Shown one piece after another: positions 41,907 through 49,310 of a stretch of DNA of 56,882 bases. The first letter of the stretch is position 1. Every line of letters begins with the position of its first letter. The notes under the pieces were generated by a model. It saw only the letters and a program-made list of their open reading frames with translations, was not told where the DNA came from and searched no databases. Origin of the DNA: a virus. Location of the stretch: the IMG/VR virus record IMGVR_UViG_3300035136_000021, positions 1-56,882 of that record. One strand, given 5' to 3'. The translations under genes were made by a program, and so were the position numbers.

Positions 41907-43376
41907 ATGGGTTTAAGACATGTATATATAAATGGTGATAAAGATACTGGTACAGAAATACTTATAAAAAAAGATAATTTTACAGTTACAGAATCTTTAG
42001 GATCAAAGTCAACTTTTGATTTTGTTGTAGAAGATGATAATAGTGAAGATATTAATACTAGTTGTGAAATCACATTATATGAAGATACAACATATCTATG
42101 GGGCGGTAGTATTATTGATGTTAAAGATGAATCTAAAAAAATAAATAGACTTGAATATACTGTAAGTTGTGAAGATTATAATGAATTGGTTGAAAGAATT
42201 TTAATTATTAAAGCTTTTATCAATTATTCTATTGAAGATATGGTAAACTATTTAATTTATAATTTTTTTGATGATTATGATATAACTGCAGGTACTATTA
42301 ATGCTACAACAATTATAAATAAAGTAACTTTTAATTATGTATATGGTCATGAGGCTTTAAATCATTTAAGAGATTTTGGAAATTATGTATGGTATATTGA
42401 TAAAAATAAACAATTACATTTTCATGAAATAGGAAATACAACATCAAGTACTCCTATAGTAGATGCATCTTTATCATCCACAATTAATAATTTTAGAAGA
42501 TCTAGAAATATGACAAATTATAGAAATAGACAGTATACAAAAGGATCTGATAGATTATCGATATTACAAGAAAACAAAACCCCAACCCCTTCACCAGATA
42601 GTAACAATCGAGAATTTTTTGTAAAATATAAAATAGGTAAAGAACCAACCGTTGAAGTTGATACTGGTAGTGGATGGGTAACTCAAGTTATGGGGATTAG
42701 AGGACTTGACGATAATAAAACAGGAGTTCAATGGTGGTGGAATTATGGGAGTCCACAAATAAGTCATAATGAAGATGAAACCGTTTTAAGTGATACAGAC
42801 AGTATAAGAGTTAGTTATTATGGTTTAATTCCTTTGATTGTTGTTACTCAAGATTCAACAGAAGTTAATGAAAAAGGATATTATGACGGATATCAATATA
42901 ATAGATTATTAGAAGATACCGTGGATGCTTTACGATATTCAAATCAGCTATTAACAAAATATGCAAATGAAGCAGATACATTTACATTTACAACTTATAC
43001 TAAATTATATACTGTTAATGAATTAGTGAATGTAACTAATACGATTAGAGGAGTTAGTGAAACTTTTCTTATAAAATCGTGTAACTGGGTACCTCGTGGT
43101 AATAATGCCATGTATTATGAATATGAAATAATCGACGGTACACTATTAGGAGGTTGGGAATGTTACTTCAAAAACAATTGGCAAGTATCAAGAATAAATG
43201 TAGAAGATAATGAAGTTATAATATATGTTGAAAATATACCCGAAGAAATAGATATTAATGGTCAATATACTATAACAAATTATACTTCTTTAATTTATCC
43301 AAGTACTACATTATATCCAAGTACTACATTGTATCCAGGTGGGATCGCTGGTGTACCTGTAATAATAAATGATTAA
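41907..43376 (+). CDS. Tail tip / hub protein
   Basis: A 489-residue protein after the tape measure. The first 200 residues resemble siphovirus hub/distal tail proteins (VTESLGSKSTFDFVVEDD, TTYLWGGSIIDVKDE, YTVSCEDYNELVERILI, FGNYVWYIDKNKQLHFHEIG). The C-terminal end has a short repeat YPSTTLYPSTTLYPGG. It likely forms the base of the tail and carries the fibres. RBS AAGGGTG. Confidence 0.75.
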   Translation: MGLRHVYINGDKDTGTEILIKKDNFTVTESLGSKSTFDFVVEDDNSEDINTSCEITLYEDTTYLWGGSIIDVKDESKKINRLEYTVSCEDYNELVERILIIKAFINYSIEDMVNYLIYNFFDDYDITAGTINATTIINKVTFNYVYGHEALNHLRDFGNYVWYIDKNKQLHFHEIGNTTSSTPIVDASLSSTINNFRRSRNMTNYRNRQYTKGSDRLSILQENKTPTPSPDSNNREFFVKYKIGKEPTVEVDTGSGWVTQVMGIRGLDDNKTGVQWWWNYGSPQISHNEDETVLSDTDSIRVSYYGLIPLIVVTQDSTEVNEKGYYDGYQYNRLLEDTVDALRYSNQLLTKYANEADTFTFTTYTKLYTVNELVNVTNTIRGVSETFLIKSCNWVPRGNNAMYYEYEIIDGTLLGGWECYFKNNWQVSRINVEDNEVIIYVENIPEEIDINGQYTITNYTSLIYPSTTLYPSTTLYPGGIAGVPVIIND

Positions 43377-43398
43377 AAGTTAGTGGGAGTGATTAAAA

Positions 43399-43872
43399 AT
43401 CAAACTAAAAAATAATATAGAAGTAAACGGAAAATTTAAGATTTATAGTATTAAAAATAAAAAGAAAACTAAAATAGCTGAATTTAAAAATTTAATAACA
43501 AATGATGCCCTTGATAAAGTGGCTTATGGATTCATCGGGAATTCATTAGGATATTATTATGAAATAAAATATTTAGCTATAGGTGATGATAACACTGCGG
43601 TGACTGCTAGTGATATTACCCTTGGTAATGAAGTACATAGATCGTATTATGTATTGAGAGAGAGATCTTCTCAAAAAATTATAACAACGGAATTTTATAT
43701 AACTGATAGTGAATTTAATGGAACTATCGAAGAATTAGGAATTTTTTGCGGTAATGAAGCAAGTGATACAACAGATTCAGGAAATCTTTTGAGTCATGTA
43801 TTATGGAGTTATTCTAAATCAAGTTCTGAAGAATTGTTAGTCCAATATGTATTGACAATATCTACAAGTTAA
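43399..43872 (+). CDS. Tail fibre-associated protein, start codon unusual
   Basis: A 157-residue protein. The frame extends upstream to 43399 and reads KLKNNIEVNGKFKIYSIKNK, KNLITNDALDKVAYGFIG, the usual opening of small phage fibre proteins with a 'KNLITN' motif. The only start near GGGAG is ATC at 43399 in this frame; a TGA stop lies three codons before. A GTG at 43519 gives a shorter, less likely product. This means ATC initiation, a base error, or a mutated start. Confidence 0.6.
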   Translation: MKLKNNIEVNGKFKIYSIKNKKKTKIAEFKNLITNDALDKVAYGFIGNSLGYYYEIKYLAIGDDNTAVTASDITLGNEVHRSYYVLRERSSQKIITTEFYITDSEFNGTIEELGIFCGNEASDTTDSGNLLSHVLWSYSKSSSEELLVQYVLTISTS

Positions 43873-43882
43873 GGAGATTAAA

Positions 43883-44284
43883 ATGAACACAATAACACAA
43901 AATTTTAAAATAAAAGAAAAAGATAAAAATGGAGATAAATTGAAGGATGAATTTATTTTGAATTGTGAGGCTTTATTTGCTAAATCTATATTAGATTTAG
44001 TTAAAGAAAAAGGAAATGAAATAACAATAAAGAAAGTATTATATAGTAGACAAAATATTGAAGAAGAAGAAAATATAATTGTTAATGATGAAGGTAAACA
44101 AAAGATAGTTAAAGATAAGAAAAAAATAGATTGTTATAATTGTACTGCTTTAATTCAAATTTTAAAAATTACAGATAATACTTTTAGAAATAATAAAAGA
44201 TGTATAAGATCTCTAGAATCTAGAGTATCTTTAAATTCTAATAATGAAATTAGTATTAACAGTAGGAGTGATATACATGGCTAA
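43883..44284 (+). CDS. Tail-module hypothetical protein
   Basis: A 133-residue Lys/Glu-rich protein in the fibre gene cluster behind AAGGAG. Helical, with IQNIEEEENIIV-like charged segments and a Ser/Asn-rich end. It overlaps the next gene by eight bases. Could be a fibre chaperone; unproven. Confidence 0.5.
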   Translation: MNTITQNFKIKEKDKNGDKLKDEFILNCEALFAKSILDLVKEKGNEITIKKVLYSRQNIEEEENIIVNDEGKQKIVKDKKKIDCYNCTALIQILKITDNTFRNNKRCIRSLESRVSLNSNNEISINSRSDIHG

Positions 44285-45995
44285 TTTTAGTGATTATACC
44301 AAATTAACTTATGTTAATAGTACATCTCCCGCGATCAACGCAACAAATTTAAATAAAAACGAAGATTCTTTAGAACTAATTATGGACGAGTTAAATTATG
44401 CCCATGGATGGACTTTTAAAAATGTATTATCTTATTGTTATAACATGTCAACAAGATGTATTGAAAAATTTTTTGACTTGTCTGACGGTTGGACATTTAC
44501 AGGTACTGTTAACGAATATGATATATTATTCGTAAATGAAATTAAAATTGGTAAATCTGGTATAAGAATGGAAGAAACAGATGCATCTAGTGGAACTTTA
44601 GAAATGTACAAAACTTTAACTACTATTGATTGTACAAGTTACCCTGGAGGCACAACATCATATGATAATGATTATATAGTAATGATATTTCATTTATCAG
44701 ATGCTACAAAATTTTCTAATGTTCAGATAAGATTAGGCAATAATGCTGCTAATTTTTATTACTACAATATGACTTATGCAACAGGTCATAATGTAAGATT
44801 AATTCGAAAATCGGTATTTTCGGTAGGTTCTGGAAGTCCTTCATGGTCAACAATTTCTTACATAAATATTAGAGTTATAACAACTGCAAGTGCAACTGGT
44901 GAATATATCACAATGCAAGGAGTATTTTTAACTCGAAGAGATGCAGTAATAACTGAAAGTACTCCTTGGTTTTTTGATGATGGTCAAGGTAATATGTCGG
45001 ATAAACCATACATCAACAATGCATTGAGCTCCCTGGTATATTATGATGATTATTGTAATAAAATGTGTTATCAATTGCTGGAAGAAAATACATCCCCAGC
45101 ATTTGACGATATAATGTGTGATGTGAACAGTTTCGCCATAAAACTTGAAGCTTATTGTAAATATGATGGTTTTGGTCCTGCCGTCATTTGGTATATTGAT
45201 GCATCTAATTATTTCATCGTGGAAGTTGATAGTAATGCTTTGAATTTTTATGAGTATGTTGGTGCATCAGGTTCAAATGTAGCAACACAAACGTTAGATA
45301 TTACAATAGTACCTAATGATAGGATGGAATTATTTATAGAAAAAACATCCGATAATGTGATAAGAGCATCATTAAATACAGATGGTCAACGGTCTGTATT
45401 TCAAGATTATGAAACTAGTTTTTCTACAACTGCACAAGGATGCGTTGGTTTTGTAAATTCTGCTAGTGGTATGCATTATACAATAACTGATATGGTTATC
45501 GGGTATTCACAAGCTAGTTTACCTAATTTTTTAGGATCATTAGAATTAGGAATTTATAAGTATCAAAATGAATATTTGAATAATAGTACAACCGTACAAA
45601 ATGACAATGCATTATTACTTAAATTACCTCCTAATACTACTTTTGAAATCTTTTTGAATATTATAGCATTGTCATCAAGTGATGTACCAGATATTAAAGT
45701 CAAATGGATACTTACAAACGATTATGAAGTAATAACATATAGAAGTAGTATAGGACCACCAACAAGTGTTTCGAATGTTAGTGATACACAATTAAAAAAC
45801 GGATATTATGATTTTAGTACGGAAATTCCATACGGGATTGATGGTACTGCGAATGAATCATATATTTTTGAAAGATGCGTACTGACAACAGGTAATGATG
45901 GATTAAAAATTCAAATTAGATGGGCTCAAAACACATCGAGCGGAACTGAAACGTGTGTAAGAAAAGGAAGTTATATAAGAGCACGAAAAATTTAA
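44277..45995 (+). CDS. Tail fibre / receptor-binding protein with lectin-like domain
   Basis: A 572-residue protein from ATG 44277 (AGGAGTG site). The start MANFSDYTKLTYVNSTSPAI, NATNLNKNEDSLELIMDELN is typical of fibres attached to the tail tip. Residues about 70-220 and 260-420 look like concanavalin/LamG-like beta sandwiches (DGFGPAVIWYIDASNYFIVE, SDNVIRASLNTDG). It is likely the host receptor-binding protein. Confidence 0.65.
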   Translation: MANFSDYTKLTYVNSTSPAINATNLNKNEDSLELIMDELNYAHGWTFKNVLSYCYNMSTRCIEKFFDLSDGWTFTGTVNEYDILFVNEIKIGKSGIRMEETDASSGTLEMYKTLTTIDCTSYPGGTTSYDNDYIVMIFHLSDATKFSNVQIRLGNNAANFYYYNMTYATGHNVRLIRKSVFSVGSGSPSWSTISYINIRVITTASATGEYITMQGVFLTRRDAVITESTPWFFDDGQGNMSDKPYINNALSSLVYYDDYCNKMCYQLLEENTSPAFDDIMCDVNSFAIKLEAYCKYDGFGPAVIWYIDASNYFIVEVDSNALNFYEYVGASGSNVATQTLDITIVPNDRMELFIEKTSDNVIRASLNTDGQRSVFQDYETSFSTTAQGCVGFVNSASGMHYTITDMVIGYSQASLPNFLGSLELGIYKYQNEYLNNSTTVQNDNALLLKLPPNTTFEIFLNIIALSSSDVPDIKVKWILTNDYEVITYRSSIGPPTSVSNVSDTQLKNGYYDFSTEIPYGIDGTANESYIFERCVLTTGNDGLKIQIRWAQNTSSGTETCVRKGSYIRARKI

Positions 45996-46016
45996 AAAAA
46001 AGGAGATGTTATAAGT

Positions 46017-46220
46017 ATGTGTACTGAAAAATGTAATAAACTAGATACTTTATACAGTTATAAAACGGATATCGAATTATTAAAATTACATGTTAGTCAA
46101 TTGACTAATGATCTAAATGAACTAAATAAAAAATTAGCAATGAATAATAAATTATTGATAACATCTCTTACTGGTATTATCATAGGATTAATAGGGATTA
46201 TTGCAATATTTATAAAATAG
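46017..46220 (+). CDS. XhlA-like holin accessory protein
   Basis: A 67-residue protein: coiled coil (YKTDIELLKLHVSQLTNDLN) then one transmembrane helix (LITSLTGIIIGLIGIIAIFI). This is the XhlA/hemolysin-XhlA layout of lysis cassettes. It precedes the amidase. RBS AAAAAGGAG. Confidence 0.7.
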   Translation: MCTEKCNKLDTLYSYKTDIELLKLHVSQLTNDLNELNKKLAMNNKLLITSLTGIIIGLIGIIAIFIK

Positions 46221-46235
46221 AAAGGATGTATTAAT

Positions 46236-46988
46236 ATGGGGATAAAAATAAATGAAATATTAGTAATCTTAGATGATGGTCATGGCTTAGAAACTTTAGG
46301 TAAAAGAACACCTAAATATTCCAATGGTATACAAATAAAAGAAAATGTATTTAATCACGCAACAAAAGAACTTTTAATAAATGAATTAAATAAATTCAAT
46401 ATTAACACATATGACGTAAGTCCTGAAAGAACTGATACATCATTAAAAACAAGAACAGATAGAGCAAATTATAAAATGAATAAAAAAGAATATAATTATT
46501 ATATTTTTATTAGTATTCATTTTAATGCTATAGGGTCATATTGGAACGATAATGTAGGAGGTATAGAAACTTATCATTATCCAGGAAGCGAAAAAGGACA
46601 TATATTAGCTAAAAAAGTACATAATCAATTATTAAAAGGTACTGATTTAAAGGATCGACATGTAAAAAGTGCTAATTTTCATGTATTGAGAGAAACAAAG
46701 ATGCCAGCTATTTTATGTGAATGCGGGTTTATGAGTAATCATATAGAAGCTAATTTGATGAATAATATAAGATATCAAAAAGAATGTGCTAGAGAAATAA
46801 CATCAGGTATTTTTGATTACTTTGAAATAAAAAAACCTAATATCATATCAGAACTTGAAAAATTAACAAAAATAATAAGTCCTCAATATCATAAAACATG
46901 GATGAAACATTTTAATAACTATCCAAATTTAAATTGGTTAGGATTTATTAAAAGTACTTTAGAAAAAGGAAGAAAAACTAATGGGTGA
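46236..46988 (+). CDS. N-acetylmuramoyl-L-alanine amidase (endolysin)
   Basis: A 250-residue Amidase_3-type zinc enzyme. Zinc ligands: His in LDDGHG (about 12-17), Glu in QIKENVFN (about 35), His in FISIHFNA (about 94). Catalytic Glu in ILCECGFMSN (about 168). It cuts the bond between MurNAc and the peptide stem of peptidoglycan. A C-terminal segment of about 55 residues may bind the wall. RBS GAAAGGATG. Confidence 0.85.
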   Translation: MGIKINEILVILDDGHGLETLGKRTPKYSNGIQIKENVFNHATKELLINELNKFNINTYDVSPERTDTSLKTRTDRANYKMNKKEYNYYIFISIHFNAIGSYWNDNVGGIETYHYPGSEKGHILAKKVHNQLLKGTDLKDRHVKSANFHVLRETKMPAILCECGFMSNHIEANLMNNIRYQKECAREITSGIFDYFEIKKPNIISELEKLTKIISPQYHKTWMKHFNNYPNLNWLGFIKSTLEKGRKTNG

Positions 46989-47061
46989 AGATATAGAAAA
47001 TGGAAATTATTAAATTAATGATATAATAATATAGTATCAATAAACTTAACTTCTATTATTG

Positions 47062-47113
47062 CAAAAGAATCTTTAATCTTAATCTTTAATTTTTAAGATT
47101 CTTTTGTACATTG
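47062..47113 (+). terminator. Hairpin after endolysin gene
   Basis: CAAAAGAATCTT pairs with AAGATTCTTTTG around an A/T loop. Partial terminator ahead of the holin-like gene. Confidence 0.65.
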
Positions 47114-47147
47114 TATTAAAAAAAAATTAAGATGAAGATGAAGAAAA

Positions 47148-47363
47148 ATGAAAAAAAAATTAAATCATATTTTAACACTTAAATCTACATATGTGATTTT
47201 AATATCTCAAATCATCTTGTTATTACAAATATTTAATGTTATTGATATTGAAGGTATTAAAAATACTGAAAGAATTTTAACAATAATTTTAGAAACATGT
47301 ACCATATTAGGTTTTGTTTCTGTATATAATACAAAACCTGAAACAAAGGAAGATTACTTATAA
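47148..47363 (+). CDS. Holin-like protein
   Basis: A 71-residue protein with two membrane segments (STYVILISQIILLLQIFNVI and RILTIILETCTILGFVSVY) and a polar tail TKPETKEDYL, the outline of small phage holins (phi LC3 type). It would release the amidase by making holes in the membrane. Last plus-strand gene of the late module. Confidence 0.65.
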   Translation: MKKKLNHILTLKSTYVILISQIILLLQIFNVIDIEGIKNTERILTIILETCTILGFVSVYNTKPETKEDYL

Positions 47364-47371
47364 AGTAATCT
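47351..47371. terminator. Bidirectional terminator between late and lysogeny arms
   Basis: AGATTACTT-ATA-AAGTAATCT with T-rich flank downstream (TCTATTTTTT). It separates converging transcripts. Confidence 0.7.
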
Positions 47372-47551
47372 CTATTTTTTAATAGTTTTTTGTAATTCAA
47401 AATTAAGATTAAAAATTTGATGAGCTTGTGATTCTATAGTCTTTTGTTGTTCATTGATTTTTTCATAACAAAAATTAAGAGTTATATAATTTGTTATAAC
47501 AATTGCGAATAATACAACAAATATTACATGAATTATTGATATGTTCTTCAA
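47372..47551 (-). CDS. Small membrane protein with coiled coil
   Basis: A 59-residue protein; TTG start at 47551 behind AAAGGATG. N-terminal membrane helix (SIIHVIFVVLFAIVIT) followed by a helical polar tail (NEQQKTIESQAHQIFNLNFE). It is the last gene of the minus-strand operon. The layout resembles small spanin-like or membrane adaptor proteins, but the operon context suggests a lysogenic role. Confidence 0.5.
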   Translation of the reverse strand: MKNISIIHVIFVVLFAIVITNYITLNFCYEKINEQQKTIESQAHQIFNLNFELQKTIKK

Positions 47552-47570
47552 TTATTTAACATCCTTTCTT

Positions 47571-48020
47571 TTATAAACTAATTAATAAAATAATTAATAA
47601 TATATTTAATATCCAAAAAATATTATATAAGAATTTATCAAATTTAATGGTGATATTCAGTTTACTACACCACATATCACCTATACAATGTGTAATATAT
47701 CCAGTAGAAAAACCTATCATAAATGTATTTCTTATTAGTATAATTAAAAAAATAGCAAATATAATACCAGTTTTACCATGTGTTAAGCCTCGATGTTTTA
47801 AAAATCCTAATTTTCTTAATTTATCATCAAAAAAAGGAATTGATTGAGAAATCCAAGATTTATGAGTATCAATATCTGGAAATATACTACCAAAAATTAA
47901 ACCGGGAATAAATTCAAAATACGATATATGATTAATATAATTTAAATTATAATATTTTGACATTGTTATAAAACTTAAACCAATAGTTATACTATTAGCT
48001 ATATGTGTTTTACTTAACAT
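47571..48020 (-). CDS. YdjM-like membrane metal-dependent hydrolase
   Basis: A 149-residue membrane protein with the YdjM/LexA-binding hydrolase pattern (PF04307): MLSKTHIANS, FGSIFPDIDTHKSWIS, LKHRGLTHGKTG, GYITHCIGDMW. The His and Asp residues are the putative metal ligands. Four hydrophobic stretches. Family members are inner-membrane proteins often found in prophages and linked to the SOS response; the substrate is unknown. It overlaps the upstream gene by 11 bases. Confidence 0.75.
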   Translation of the reverse strand: MLSKTHIANSITIGLSFITMSKYYNLNYINHISYFEFIPGLIFGSIFPDIDTHKSWISQSIPFFDDKLRKLGFLKHRGLTHGKTGIIFAIFLIILIRNTFMIGFSTGYITHCIGDMWCSKLNITIKFDKFLYNIFWILNILLIILLISL

Positions 48021-49173
48021 TATTTAACTCCTTATCTTTAGTTATTTTTGTTCTATTCCCATAAGATTCTAAAAACCCTTGATTCTTTAAATCATTAATG
48101 TATTTAGAAATTTCTCTTTGTCCTATTTCTAAATTTTCAGAACTTTTTTTAACACCTGGAATTATTGAATTTTTATTATTTTGTTTAATGTATTCAATAT
48201 ATTTATCTTTATTTGTTTGTTTGTTTAATATTATTACATTATTTTTTTTAAGTTCTTTAGATCCATTAAGTTCTTTAGATCCATTAAGTTCTTCAGATCC
48301 ATTAAGTTCTTCAGATCCATTAAGTTCTTTAGATCCATTAAGTTCTTTAGATCCATTAAGTTCTTCAGATCCATTAAGTTCTTCAGATCCATTAAGTTCT
48401 TTAGATCCATTAAGTTCTTTAGATCCATTAAGTTCTTCAGATCCATTAAGTTCTTCAGATCCATTAAGTTCTTCAGATCCATTAAGTTCTTCAGATAACA
48501 TTTTAGTACTATACATTAATATTTGTAATATAGTACCAATTAATAAAAATAATAAAAATATCAAAGTATTACTTTTAATATTTGTTATTTCTTCTAATTT
48601 TAAAATACTATTAGAAATACCTGTTATTTTTATTTTTTTAACAACTGTTTTTTCAGGTTCTTCAAGTTCATTTAATTTTAATTGTATAGATTCTTTATAA
48701 TCTATTAATTTTTGTTTTGCTTGGTCATATTGTTCAATTATTTTTTCTTTTTTTTCCCAACTAGGTATTTGATAAATTTTAATATATTCAGTTATATCAG
48801 GATAATTATTTATATCTTTTTTAGCATCATTTAAATCAATTTTTAAAGCTTTTTTTTCTTCTATATATATTTTATATTTAGGATTTTTAAAGGTCTTATA
48901 TTGACTTTTAAATGCATTATCAATGATATTAATACCATTAGATACAAAACCAAATAAAGAAATTAATGTTGCAAAAAAACAAATTATAATCATTAAAAAT
49001 TTTAACTTAATATTCTTAATATTCTTAAGTTCATTAATATATAACCACATTGATAATTCTAAAATAATAATAACAATAACTAAAATCCAATGTATTTCAA
49101 TATAAAAAGATATACTGAAAATTAAACTAGTAAATAATACTATTATAGATAATATTTTAAAAATATAAGACAT
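48010..49173 (-). CDS. Membrane-anchored winged-helix protein with ELNGS repeats
   Basis: A 387-residue protein. Three transmembrane helices in the first 80 residues, a charged coiled-coil part (about 95-190), and a fourth membrane helix (TLIFLLFLLIGTILQILMYS, about 203-222). Then come 13 hexapeptides EELNGS/KELNGS and a C-terminal winged helix (EIGQREISKYINDLKNQGFL). The end resembles the C-terminus of the FtsK-like protein (RTTINKMREELKNQGYLE). It would hold DNA at the membrane. Promoter P8 carries a 16-bp inverted repeat operator. Confidence 0.6.
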   Translation of the reverse strand: MSYIFKILSIIVLFTSLIFSISFYIEIHWILVIVIIILELSMWLYINELKNIKNIKLKFLMIIICFFATLISLFGFVSNGINIIDNAFKSQYKTFKNPKYKIYIEEKKALKIDLNDAKKDINNYPDITEYIKIYQIPSWEKKEKIIEQYDQAKQKLIDYKESIQLKLNELEEPEKTVVKKIKITGISNSILKLEEITNIKSNTLIFLLFLLIGTILQILMYSTKMLSEELNGSEELNGSEELNGSEELNGSKELNGSKELNGSEELNGSEELNGSKELNGSKELNGSEELNGSEELNGSKELNGSKELKKNNVIILNKQTNKDKYIEYIKQNNKNSIIPGVKKSSENLEIGQREISKYINDLKNQGFLESYGNRTKITKDKELNNVK

Positions 49174-49208
49174 TTGAAAAACCTCCTTTAAAAATTTACT
49201 ATATTCAT

Positions 49209-49237
49209 ATTATACTAAAATAAATACAATATTTCAA
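49209..49237 (-). promoter_or_regulatory. Promoter with conserved spacer (P8, minus strand)
   Basis: Minus strand: TTGAAA (49237-49232), spacer tattgtatttattttag, TATAAT (49214-49209). Drives the membrane-wHTH/YdjM operon. Confidence 0.8.
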
Positions 49238-49261
49238 TAGTATTTTTGAAATATTGTATTT
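49222..49261. promoter_or_regulatory. Operator-like 16-bp perfect inverted repeat over P8
   Basis: AAATACAATATTTCAA (49222-49237) and its exact complement (49246-49261) with 8 bases between. One arm is the -35 and first spacer bases of P8, so a bound dimer or tandem protein would block the promoter. It may also form an RNA hairpin at the end of the primase gene. Confidence 0.75.
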
Positions 49262-49310
49262 ATATTTTTGACATAATTTTAAAATAATGGTATTATTCAA
49301 ATATCTTCAT

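Noticed and set aside
48098-48700. Plus-strand ORF of 200 residues (SSLDPLSS repeats) opposite the membrane wHTH gene, and an 82-residue MDLKNL repeat frame on the minus strand
   Set aside because: Both are other readings of the 18-bp ELNGS satellite; neither has a ribosome site, and the ELNGS frame has membrane helices, a wHTH and a promoter.
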